Origin: Anaspis maculata
Lineage: Eukaryota > Arthropoda > Insecta > Coleoptera > Scraptiidae
Assembly (NCBI GenBank): GCA_949128115.1
Contig: OX421965.1
Span: 36,637,681-36,701,680 of the forward strand
Reading direction: 5' to 3'
Length of the DNA stretch: 64,000 nucleotides
Part shown: in pieces, positions 53,310 through 64,000 of the stretch
Layout of the letters: the number at the start of each line of letters is the position of its first letter
Numbering within the stretch: the stretch's first letter is position 1
Notes under the pieces: generated by a model
What the model was told of the DNA's origin: nothing
Database searches by the model: none
Seen by the model: the letters and a program-made list of their open reading frames with translations, nothing else
Made by a program: the position numbers and the translations under genes

Positions 53310-55840
53310 TATACCTACTATTTTACACTCGTGAACGTGATTTAGTTTAGAAGTTACGGTTCTTCGAAATTGAATTGTTTTTGTGGTCTCCTCAATTTAT
53401 TCACTGTTTGGCTCTGTTGAAGCTGCCTTCTAATCTTTCAGTATAGGCCAGGTTGTTCTTTTGACAAGAACAAGGAAGAATCAATAAAAAAATATTGAAG
53501 AAAAATCAAATGTGGTATGGAAAAATTTCAAATCGTTGGCGAAGTTAGAAATGAGCATATAATAGCGGATAGCGGATTGGCGGAGAGGACACCTAAATTT
53601 GGGTCAATTCTGCGGAAATGAAAAAAAAAAGAAAAGTAGGCTTCGCTTCAGCTCGCATAATAGCTCTTCAGCAGATGCCGATTTTATTGGTTGTGGTTTT
53701 GATTTGACAAGAGAGGTTTATTCCTTCATAATGCATTATTGGTTTTGACTTTCTGGTAACTTTCAATAAAAAGCAACGACAACAAAAGAAGGCCTGTTTT
53801 CAATTAGTTGTGCCACCTTGAATTTCAATATGTCGGCCGATTTGAAATACGGAAATGATAGCTTATCCAATTGGCTATTCAATGCTTTAAAGTTTGATAA
53901 AATCGGAGGCGGAATAAAAATTTTAGAAGGAAAAATTCCGAGCACGGTTTTTTATGGCCCACCCGGTATATTGCCGAGTATTCCGAAGCATCAGCAAATC
54001 AGATGAGGCCTAGAACTTCTGGCCGAGGTACACACAGCACATAACGGTTTTTAGGCGAGTATCTTCAAAAAAACGAATCGAATGACAGAAACGAGTGACA
54101 ACTCGCGGCCCAAAAAATGACAGATGCGTATAAAAAAAGTGACTTCAGGGTTGTCAAAGGCACACTAAAAATAATGTATTTTTGTGATGATCGCCTGAAT
54201 AAGAAATTTTCAAAAAAAAACAGTCTGTCTGATCTATCTGTATTGAGATACAGCGATGATAAAATATGAAATCAGAATACCGAGGATGGTGTCCCACATG
54301 ACCGTTTCTAGGAGTGAATTTGTAATAATTTATGAAATATGTTATAATATGGACAACGATTTTTTCCAAGTCCGCACCACCAGCTTTATTTGTTGGTAAT
54401 TATGTGTAATATTTCGGTCTCTTTGAGTGCAGTTATCTCCAGATCTAATATAACATGAGCATAATTTACATTAATGGAAGAAGGGAACCTACAACACCTT
54501 CCTGAAAAATTATGTGAAAAAATTGATATCGATGATAAATAAACAAATGAGACAAAAAGGTGCCCCTAGGAAAAGAAAGGCAGCAAAAGAAACCAGGTTT
54601 CTTGCTTTGTTGAAAGGAAGGTAATTCTGACGTTTGTCAAATCAGAACTTTTTTCTTGTACTTGTCAACATTAAAATGTCAACATGGATGTGTCCTGTCA
54701 TTTTCAGCTGATCAATGTCAAGTTTGCGTTCGGTATTTTTCTTCCTTAAAGTCCAGGTCTCCTAAGAAAACCTTATATGGTCTTTTGTTTTTACTACTGT
54801 TGTGGAAGTGGGAGCTTGCATTCATACTGACATTTCAATGATGGCAAGTACAAAAAAAGTTCTGACATCACAAACGCCAGAAATACCCCCCACCAGTGAA
54901 AAAGTATAAACGTGAAAAATTTGCACATCATGCTCGACTGACTGATAATGTGTCCGAGTAACCGTGGTAGTTTTGATGCAACGTATGGTTGCAAGTCTTG
55001 CATTTTCAAGTTTAAACCATGCTGGTTTCAATAACTGGTCAATGTGATGTCGCAGGTCGCAGCGTGTTTCAATGGACATCTTCCCTGAAGAGATCCAGAG
55101 AATCACCTCTTGAGGACCGATGAAATCAAATTTTCTCATGGTAAAATTTTTCCAGCAACTGTGTACGTTTCTTTAGATTTTCAAGAAAAAGCAACAGCGC
55201 CAGTAAATTCTGGATCAGAAAATCCAAATTTCACAAAGAAATCAAGAACTCTCCAAAGAAACAAAATACGATCAAAAGTCAAAAACCGTTTCGAGATATT
55301 GATCTCCGGTTTCTAAAACTGAAAAGAAAAAAATCCTAAATTTTTTCAGAAAAAGTTCCACGACCACGACTTCAAACAATAACACATTGATATACCTTTC
55401 TTTGACATCCTGTATATTACGGACAGGGTCAATGGTGCCGTGAGTCAACACAGCAGCTATAGCTCTACCAGGCACCATAAACTATCTTCATATCGGGTAG
55501 TTTTTCCCGAAAATACCCTTGCTTGAAATTGAAGCAAATTTTGGTCTATGCCTAACTTTTGACGAGCAGTTTAATTTGATAGAATCAAAATAATTAGTTT
55601 CAGGGACGTTGCAGGAAGGATGCTACGATGAGAAGTCCTGCGACAGACATGACGACTCTTTTTTAATGGCTTTCTTTTTTTTTTCAATGCCCATAGAATT
55701 ATTGAAAGTGAATAACATAACAAATGAATACCTCTAGAGTGAGGGTGACAGAAAGGGTGTGCGATTTTCTGCTTTATTCATCCTGGCGAACAAATGTAGC
55801 CCCTGGTATCAGTTACTCATGACAGCTGGACATTTCACTT
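53310..55840. other. Intergenic, unrecognised short frames only
   Basis: Frames at 53,836-54,006 plus (MSADLKYGNDSLSNWLFNAL) and 54,822-55,139 minus (MRKFDFIGPQEVILWISSGK) look slightly protein-like but match no family I know and lack splice or start support. Otherwise nothing. Confidence 0.35.
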
Positions 55841-55855
55841 CACCTTACGTAAATA

Positions 55856-56110
55856 CTAAGAATGAATTTTTGTGGTTTCAAGTTGTTGGATCAAGATCGG
55901 ATCTTGAGGAATGTTCCTCCACTCTTTTACAATCACATCTGACAATTGTTCCAAATTCAACACTTCCTTGTTACGGTCGAGTAAATTTTCCATTATCTGG
56001 TCAATCGGATTGCAATCAGGCGATCTTGCTGGCAAATCCATCCGAACATGTCATGGTCCAAGATCGCTTGAGTGACAATCCGAGCTTTATGCGGGTGAGC
56101 CTGTAGTCGT
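55856..56110 (-). pseudogene. Tc1-like transposase C-terminal fragment, frameshifted
   Basis: Minus-strand text reads HPHKARIVTQAILDHDMF and, after a frame change near 56,043, MDLPARSPDCNPIDQIMENL continuing for about 40 more codons. This is the block before the third catalytic acidic residue of Tc1-type transposases (PARSPDxNPIE). The upstream catalytic domain and N-terminal DNA-binding domain are missing. A dead remnant. Confidence 0.85.
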
Positions 56111-56119
56111 TCACATAAA

Positions 56120-57560
56120 TCACATCGTGACTATAATTATGCTCTTCGACAAACTGTACAAACTACGTTAAGATATTTTGTTAATACTGCACGATAAGAC
56201 AACAACACTGTCTCATGAATATGTCACTAATAGAAGACTGACTTGATTTTTGACTCAACGACATGGCTCTGAACTGCATTTCTAAAAAATGAGTTTCGAT
56301 CCAAAAATTCATATCTTTTCAATTGCGCATGGCAGAATAAAACACAGTAAGTAATGGATACCATAGGCTACTAGATACAGCTACATTCTCACATTCACAT
56401 TATACAGGTGATCTGGAAACTTCTTGTGCCAGGACCTAAAGATCAAGAAATTGCACGCCTTCTTTCATTACCCTGGATCCTGTATAAGGCATTTTTTTTG
56501 CTATTAATGATTTAGATATCGATGGTTTATGGAAACAGACGAATATATTTATCTTCAATACAATGCACAAGAGTTTTATGAACATTTAAAAAATATATTT
56601 TAGAAATTTTTCAAAATTCTCACTACAATTTGTATGCAGTTCATTTATTTTGATTCTACATTTCAGATAAATTATCATTTATCCATGCAATCGTATTCAG
56701 AGTCTCAAACTTGGTCAGAAAGAAAGTATAACCCGGTCTCAAAAAAATCGCCCCATACCTCCCAGTTACCAGTTTCTTTTCAACAACCATGATCAACTTT
56801 AGAGAAATGAATATGATCAAACTTGATAGCTTTAAAATAAATCTATGTCTAAGAAAATCATTTATTAAATATTTACTTTCTGGCATCAAGTTTGGGTCTT
56901 CCTAAAATCCCCCATGGGGAATTTTTCATGGTTTCTTCGATTTCCCAAAGCTTCACGCTCTGTAATAATTAATCATGGCCTGGTTGAAAGTTGACCTGGT
57001 CTAAAGAAATCCAGAGCTTCCAAAATTTATGAAGTCAAAAAACGGTTTTGCCGGATCTGCCACCACATATTTATCTGTACCATAGACTATATGAAAATTG
57101 AATAAATATAATAAAGAGAAATAATACAAGTAATCATTATGACGTTATATTAACGATCCCGCCACAGCCCGAATGTACCGTTTGCAAGAAATACCAATAA
57201 TAATACCTACTCGTACATAATACATACCACGAAAAACCTGTCCAATGTCCATCACAGAACCGATTTTTCAGCCTCCGCAAGAAGCGATTACATAACGACA
57301 CGATAACGGTTGATTTAAATAATTAATAATGCTAATTTCGTTGCGGACCTGCTTGATCTTCCGTTATCTACAAGATGAGTATGTTCGTTCATCGTCGCCG
57401 GTTCATATGTTTACGGGACCTATTGATTGTAGATATTTTCTGTGTGTGTGGGTCAAAAATAAATTATTAATAATAATAAGTACATTGATAAAATATGGAC
57501 GGATTTGGTAAGTTCGATCTCACGTGTTCAACAGGAGATGGAGGTGTTAGGTATTTTGCA
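56120..57560. other. Intergenic, nothing firmly recognised
   Basis: A possible small TA-flanked unit with ends CAGGTGATCTGG and CCTGGATCCTG lies at about 56,406-56,473. No gene supported. Confidence 0.4.
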
Positions 57561-57567
57561 ACATATA

Positions 57568-58221
57568 CAGGGTGGCCCAACGAAAACAGAACAGAGGGGT
57601 TTTCGGGCATTTCACCTCACTTTTTTGTAAAACGCTCAGACAGGTCGATTTTTATATCGAGGGGGACATCTGAAACATACATTGGCAAATTTCTATCTCA
57701 GAATTTTGAATGACAGAATCTACTTTGCGATACTTCAAATCAAAGAGAATCAAATTCTCTTTCTGAAAAAAATAGATTTCAAAATTTTTAACCCCACCCC
57801 CATCTTCCTTTCCTCTGACTGTACCATTTTATATTCTCGACCCCTCAAGTCTCTCTTCAATTTAATCAGCGTCATCCTAAATAGCATCTAAGGAGGAAAA
57901 TTTCAGTGAAGAAAAGTGCTACCCAAATTCACCCCTTTCCTCTCCCCCACCCCAACTTCAAAATTTAACAGACACCACCTACTTTGTGATACATCGAATT
58001 GAAAGGAATTGATTTCTCTTTCTGAAAACTTTTTTTTTTTTATTTTCAACCCCTCTCCTAATAAATTGAACATTCGGAGTATTTTAGGGTTTTTTGAAAT
58101 TTGGCAATGTATGTTTCGGATGTCCCCCTCAATATAAAAATCGACCTGTCCGAGCTTTTTCCAAAAAAATGAGGTGAAATGCCCGAAAACCCCTCTGTTC
58201 TGTTTTTGTTGGGCCACCCTG
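57568..58221. mobile_element. 654-bp TA-flanked inverted-repeat element (CAGGGTGGCCC ends)
   Basis: Ends CAGGGTGGCCCAACGAAAAC and its near complement, TA at 57,566-57,567 and 58,222-58,223. Inverted arms continue through 'aggggttttcgggcatttca', 'caggtcgatttttatat' and 'cattggcaaattt'. Both arms also hold poly-C-rich 'ccccacccc'-like text. Tc1/mariner-type ends, no transposase. Confidence 0.85.
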
Positions 58222-58319
58222 TATAGATAACACCTATGTGCATGCATGATGATACGAGTATATCACCCATCCTAATAAGGAAAATACACCTGCACCAAGA
58301 TGGTGAATTGTTTATTAGG

Positions 58320-59330
58320 CGACAATTAAAAAAATACGTTGTTTTTAGTATGCCTTGGCAACGGTAAAGTCAAAGTGACACTTTTTGTACGCATGTCACC
58401 TAAAAGTATCACTTTCTTGGCTGCTACCCGCTAGTCGTCACTTCTTTTCTGTTCCGCACAGCCTACCTTTCTGTCAGCTGCTCCTATAAGTACCCATATT
58501 TATATTACAAATTTCTTTTTAGAGCAGGGCTAACAATTCTTTCAAGTCTTATCTGATTTCTTGCCGCGGCTCCTGTCTTGGCCGCGAATGCCATGCAGAT
58601 TTAGACAAAATAGTTATTTATGTGCCATGGGCATAAAGTGCCACTTTTTCCCCCCGCTGTGCGAGATTGCGACCGAGGCCATAGGCCGAGGGAAGCAAGC
58701 ACAAGGGGAAAAACGCACTTTAGCGCTGATTACTTGGTGGTACGTCGCACGATCTACCATGCGATCAACAAAATTCGGAATTGGGGTAGGCTGTTCCCCA
58801 AGAAAGCAGCTTGACATCCTGAAATTTAACCAGGTCATAGCCTACCAGATCGTATGGACGAGTGGCAGGTTACCTCTATCACCTATCTTGAACACGTAGC
58901 TGCCGGGGCCCCATCGCTTACTAGCATAAAACAGATATTTATTGGTTTTGGTATGTAAACGTGCTAGTTTTGTTGTTCTTGTAGTCTTCCGTGTTCCCTA
59001 CAAATTGAAGTCCATTTTACATCGCATCAAGTAGTTACGTCAAAATAGAAGGTGACGTCTCCTCTGACGGATCAAGAGCGCTCGTTGCCATGACGACTTT
59101 TTTGCCCAAGGGCTAAAAAGAGTCACTTCAGGCCCTGTTTTGAAGTCGTAAAATAACGCATTTAATATAGGTAGTGCAAAAATTAGTTTGTAGCGTGCGA
59201 TCGACAAAATTTCGATATGGAGCTGGCTTTGGTGACAAAATATTCAGTTGATTAGCAAATCGAGCCGCTCTTCAGTTTACTAATTTGAGTCCAAAGTCAA
59301 CTCCGGACCAAAATTTTTTTAATCAAGCTG
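58320..59330. repeat. Dispersed-repeat-like region with two related blocks
   Basis: 'cgatctaccatgcgatcaacaaaatt' near 58,750 is echoed by 'tagcgtgcgatcgacaaaattt' near 59,190, and 'aaagtgacactttttg' near 58,373 resembles text near 59,100 and 54,135. This suggests two degraded copies of an unidentified repeat. No boundaries found. Confidence 0.35.
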
Positions 59331-59334
59331 TAGG

Positions 59335-61470
59335 TACATACCGCATTACCCAACCATTCCCTACTATAGTAAGTTCTTCTAGTATTATACTCTATGATTG
59401 GAAGGAAACCTCGAAGCGTGAAACTAAACTAAAAGTTTTTTGAGATGCAAAATCAGAGGTTTGCAGATGCAAGTGATCACGCTTTCTGCGCTTACAAATC
59501 TAGTCACTAGTTTGCGTAACGAGCGTTCACATAAAAAACCAGTTAGGTACTTCTACTACGACTCGACATTTTGACGTTTCCTTGCTACTTTCTTCTGTAA
59601 CGATAACTGTTTTTGCACGCAAAACATCGTTTCCTTTATCAGCAGAAACCCAAACAAAACTTGCTGCGATTGTTTAAATGTACACCCGTACTGTATAAAA
59701 AAGTAAAATTATTCATCATCAGCACTAATAAATAAAATACACATACACAAAACCGTATACAGAGATAACGGAAGAGTGTAAAGATCGTTTTGCGTACACG
59801 TGAGACGGCCGTGGCAACGTCATATTCTTTGCTGTTTGTTTTCTGACGTAACGTACGCTTCAGAAAAGCAATCGACAGAAAAAAAAAGAAGAGCAAGATA
59901 AGAATTGGTAAACATAGACGTGACATGTCAGAGATCCGCATATCTTCCACCAGGTTATTTAAAGATGACCCCTTCCAGGGTTCCCAATCAATGAGAAAAA
60001 CATAAACAAAATATCGCTGCAGCAATCAACATGATGATATTTTTATATCGTTTACACTGAAGAGACCTCCGTCGAGGATTTGGAATTTCAAAAGGACACT
60101 GCACTTCCTTGCATAGCCATCAGGGTGCAATGAACAGCCAGAGAGAGAACGCGCCATCAGGGCCTGACCGATCGATTTTTGTCTGGCCGCTCGTTATAAT
60201 ACGGAGAGGTTGGTGTGTTGTAGAGCACTACGAGCGTCGGAACGCAGGCGTCGTGACCCTCCTGGGCGTCCTCTCTGCTGAGTGTATGTATACCGTAATA
60301 ATCCCTCTCCCGTCAGGCTTACAGAGTGGATGGGACGTGGACGCCGGGGGAAACGAGGAATTTTCTGGAAAAACTTGAGGCGTATGCGGAAAATTCGTTC
60401 CCTCCAAGCACGATATAAATATCCGGGAGAGTGGAGCTCCGAAATGCTATACGGAAACTGGGTCTTTACCGCATCAAAGAGCTGCTTTTCGCACCCGCAA
60501 AGAGATGTTGGAAATCATGTCCACGTCCATATTTCAAAGGTTTTAGTTTTACATATCATCATCACATTCTGACTGGAGAGATGAAAAATGAATAATCAAG
60601 ACGTTTCAGGTTTACCCCGTTTACCCCAGTCATATCTTCAAATAAAAACTGCGCATTTATTCAAGTGTGGCTTTGCATATGCACCTAACGACGTAATAAA
60701 TGCTTGGAAAGTCAAAACACTCTAATCATGGCACACTAACTAACGTTTGCATTTTTCACAGTGCCTATATGGTTCAATGAGGAAATCATTGATACTGAGG
60801 TCTGCTCCAGTGAACTTCACCTGAATATCCTAAATAGAAAAGCGTGTTATCATACCAGCACCAACGTAATAACGAGCTGACATTTGAGTGCTTATGCCAC
60901 AAACTGGCATTTGAGTCATTCAGGGAAAGGTTCAACTTACCAGACCTCAGTCAGTAGCTCTCTTTGTCGTTCCATTCACACTAACTCACAAGAATGCTGA
61001 TGATTATTCCACATAAAACAAAATAATAGGTAGGTATGATCGCAATTCTTACTTATAAAGGCTGGTTAAAAGTTAATCAGGTAGATTTAAAACTTTAAGC
61101 TTCTTTCTGCGAGTTCGACCCTACAAAATAGATTTTAACTGAACTTGTGCTTTCTTTAAACATAATGATGATGATCTTATAACAACAAAGTATACGTATG
61201 AATAGATACAAGTTAAGTCAGTTTTATTCATCTAAAATCCAGCAATCGATGGAGCATCAAAAATTGCGATTAAATGTTACGAGTTGCGAGGATTCCGAGC
61301 GATTCCATATACTAGTATATTCGAGGCGGTGGTTCTGGAATGTTCGAGAAATCTTGAGATCTCGACGTTATGAGTAAGACACATCTGCACAATTGGCAGA
61401 GGTGCGATGCCTCGAGAGAGCGCCAGAATATACGCGAACCCGATGGACTTTTATAGAGCCCCCGCGAATG
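59335..61470. other. Intergenic; possible small exon, otherwise nothing recognised
   Basis: On the minus strand, a segment from about 60,830 to 60,742 follows a good acceptor (TTTTCTATTTAG) and reads DIQVKFTGADLSINDFLIEP then YRHCEKCKR before a stop. An upstream GTAAGT lies at about 60,951, but its exon does not keep this frame. A plus-strand frame at 60,282-60,572 (RGKRGIFWKNLRRMRKIR) is basic but unrecognised. Confidence 0.3.
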
Positions 61471-61475
61471 AACTA

Positions 61476-62749
61476 AACTGCTCAACATTTGAAATGTCGG
61501 TATCGAAAATTTTGCTCTTATTTAAAACGGTATAACTTTGGATTGTCACAACCAATTCCGATTTTGTTTTCACAGTTGTTAAGATACATCTTCCAGGAAT
61601 CTGGTGAGATTTTTTGACTTATTTGAATTACATTTGTTACAGGGTGAAATGTAAAGCATTGCAAAATTGTGCTTAGTTCAATAGATCCCCATTTTTGTAA
61701 ACAATTTTTTTTTTTCGAATTCTAACAATATTATCATGAAGCCTGATCTTCTATCTCGAAACAGTTTTTGAATTTTCCAGATCAGAAGTCCAACAATGAT
61801 GACATGATTTTTTTTTGTAAGTTGGATTTTAGTCATTTCGGTTGGCAATTAAGTAGCATTTTTGATGATAAGAACCTGTAATTTTGCATGCTTGTTGCTT
61901 GAACTGTTAAAAACTGCTGTGCCTTCAAGAACCTCCGTTTTACTTTCTCGGTTCGCGTTCTCGAATGAGAAGGAAAATATTGTGAACGCGCAAAAAATTT
62001 GTTCCCGAATTTCGAGGAATAACTTTTTTCAAGGTCCATCTAATCAATTTATTTAGACCATTTTCAGATCAAATCGGTCCGTCTGCCTGTCCGTATGTCT
62101 AACTCTGTGTAATCGTCCATGATAACTCCCAAACGGTACATCCAATTGAGCTGAAATTTGGTATGCGGCTATGGTATAGGCGTATAATAAACTTATGTGA
62201 TTTTGGTTGAAATCCGCCATTAGAGGGCGCACTTATTGCATCGTATCAATATCGGAATTTTTGACGTATGGACCTCAAATTGAAGATGTAGATGTTTTGT
62301 TGGTTCAGAAACACATTCTAAAATTTTGGTTTGAATATGTTTCAAAAATATAACCCCAATTTCTTATTTTTTCAACATGTCTAAAATGCAACTTTTACAA
62401 AAAAAAGTCATATCATCACTGTTGAACTTCTGATCTGGAAAATTCAAGAACCGTTTCGAGACAAGACATCAGGCTTTATGATTATATCGTTAGAATTTGA
62501 AAAAAAATTGTTCAAAAAAACTATCTACAGGATCTATTGCACTGAGCACAATTTTGCAATGCTTTACATTCCACCCTGTAACGAATGTAATTGAACGAAT
62601 CGGAAATTCTCGCCAACGGAGGAGATTGCTGAAAGATGTATCTAAGCAACCGTGAAAACAAAATCGGAATCGGTTGAGACAATCTAAAGTTACACCATTT
62701 TGAAAAAGGGCAAAATTTTTGATACCGACATTTCAAATGTTGAGCAGTT
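61476..62749. mobile_element. 1.27-kb terminal-inverted-repeat element, copy 2 (inverted)
   Basis: Same ends as the element at 10,974 (AACTGCTCAACATTTGAAAT and complement), TA at 61,474-61,475 and 62,750-62,751, and the same interior in the opposite orientation ('gtctaactctgtgtaatcg' here on the plus strand). Both copies carry a matching 60-70-codon frame beginning MDLxKSYxSKFG, which may only reflect shared sequence. No transposase. Confidence 0.85.
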
Positions 62750-62759
62750 TATATGGCGG

Positions 62760-63390
62760 GCAATGCTGGAATTTACCGGAATTTACGCGTGAAATGTTCT
62801 CGAATGGAACATGCGAGTTTATAAGATGTAGCTTTGGCCATGCGAGGTGGGCAGATTTAAATTCGCACCAGCAAAAGTGAATACATTGGCGAAGTTGAGC
62901 AATATCAAAGAGCGGTATTAAACTGGCGTGTATTTAGTAGTACACAGTGATAAATAGTGTGTTCAAACAGATCAATGTTTTGAACGTTCGTCTTTTAATT
63001 ATTAAAGTACCCAACACGAATTTGTAACAATACTCACCTTTCTCGGAACTTTTTTTTTTATGCAGATATAAGGCGCTTCAAATTTAAAACAAAATCAATT
63101 GTGCTTTGACATAATTTTTGGATCGGTCATAACTTCATAGTTATGATCAAACTCAAATTAATAGTTTTTGGTCTGAATAATATTTTCCTTTTTAATTTTG
63201 GTCTCCTTGATGTGTTTTAATTTTCACCTGAAATTGTAATTTGACAAAGCAATCACATTGAGAAGGTCACACTAATCAAGAACATGTTTCAATTATGGAA
63301 ACCTGATAAAAATAAGTTTTCAAATTTTCATCCGCCGGTAAGAATGAACTGCATTACCCAGAATAAAAATTCGTAGCTTCGTTATGATTA
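62760..63390. other. Intergenic, nothing recognised
   Basis: AT-rich sequence with no supported feature. Confidence 0.4.
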
Positions 63391-63399
63391 CTGGATGAT

Positions 63400-63460
63400 T
63401 TTTGCGTGGGTTTTGTGAGGATAATTGGACAGGTGGATAATCATAAAACCCACGCAAAAT
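63400..63460. repeat. Hairpin with 15-bp stem
   Basis: 'ttttgcgtgggtttt' at 63,400-63,414 pairs exactly with 'aaaacccacgcaaaa' at 63,445-63,459 across a 30-nt loop. Confidence 0.75.
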
Positions 63461-64000
63461 TCATTCTTCAATTATGGACAACAAATCACGTTCATGTTAT
63501 AATTTTTATGCATAAGTAATGTACGTATAGCGTAGCCGTCATTCAAGTGACCTGAAAAAATTTGTTTGAACATTTTCAAATGTTCTGAACTAAGTACAAA
63601 AGTTCCCCAAAACTTCCCGGTTGGTTGCAGTGGCAATATTCAATATTCGACACGACAATAATTTATGAACGACACCATGTCATCCGGGCCACTTTTAAAA
63701 CGCATTTACGTGTTTGTTGTGTTGATACATAAGATGTAATGACTTTTATATAAGTTGTATATGGATATTACAGTTTATGTATTCAAGTTGACACTGACTT
63801 GTCAAAATAACCTCAAAAATTACAAAAATTTTACGATTCTCAATAAAACAAACACGTGAAATGTACAACACTCGTGGCAACTCGTATCGTAAACTACTAT
63901 CACAAGGAACATCCCGGCATCGGCAGAGCCCATATAGCCGTTCAAAGTTGCTTAGTGGACTTGGAACTTGGACTGGAATCAATGTGATTATCTTCAATTT

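Noticed and set aside
59639..60025. 128-codon minus-strand frame with a Phe/Leu hydrophobic stretch
   Set aside because: The hydrophobic run comes from an AAAAAGAAGAG-type low-complexity run; no start context, splice site or family.
61833..62039. Shared 60-70-codon frame MDLxKSYxSKFG in both copies of the 1.28-kb element as a possible protein gene
   Set aside because: Too short, not a transposase, and similarity is explained by the copies sharing DNA. Stops differ between copies.
1..64000. CRISPR array, bacterial operon or prophage
   Set aside because: No regularly spaced short repeats with unique spacers and no compact operon-like gene runs; spliced genes and insect-type elements show a eukaryotic nuclear genome.

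Overview
The window is a piece of an insect nuclear genome, about 36% GC. The signs are spliced genes with GT/AG introns, a 23.5-kb intron, a eukaryotic tRNA-Thr, a BEL/Pao LTR retrotransposon and many TA-flanked inverted-repeat DNA elements. I could not name the species. Two multi-exon genes, both on the minus strand, account for nearly all recognisable host coding sequence. The rest is intronic or intergenic DNA built largely from transposon remnants and foldback (palindromic) repeats.

Gene 1 (minus, 17,474 to 339) is an unrecognised gene. Its five exons join with matching intron phases into about 1,240 residues, 5' end not certain. It contains a cysteine-rich acidic segment, a 730-residue exon holding a Glu run and about 17 tandem Pro/Ser/Cys-pair repeats of roughly 35 residues, then acidic Ser/Glu-rich exons. 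Its introns hold a decayed R1/I-like LINE, a minisatellite, a deleted mariner-like element, a 1.6-kb palindrome, a 1.28-kb inverted-repeat element, a nested pair of inverted-repeat elements and a 688-bp palindrome with 322-bp arms.

Gene 2 (minus, about 48,833 to 20,825) is the IRF2BP-family transcriptional coregulator (relative of vertebrate IRF2BP1/2/L and, from memory, Drosophila CG11138). Four coding exons give 552 residues with the N-terminal C4 zinc finger, a 33-residue polyglutamine tract and the C-terminal C3HC4 RING. Intron 1 (24,298-47,840) contains, on the opposite strand, a tRNA-Thr(CGT) gene and a complete, very young 6.47-kb BEL/Pao element (identical 304-bp LTRs, 5-bp target duplication, intact 1,742-residue Gag-Pol). 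It also holds a CpG-rich island that may be an internal promoter, and a stretch with unexplained open frames at 44.1-45.6 kb.

From 49.5 kb to the right end no gene could be assigned. This stretch contains short palindromic MITEs, a Tc1-type transposase remnant, a TA-flanked 654-bp element and a second, opposite-orientation copy of the 1.28-kb inverted-repeat element seen inside gene 1. Everything rests on reading the sequence; no alignment or database search was run.
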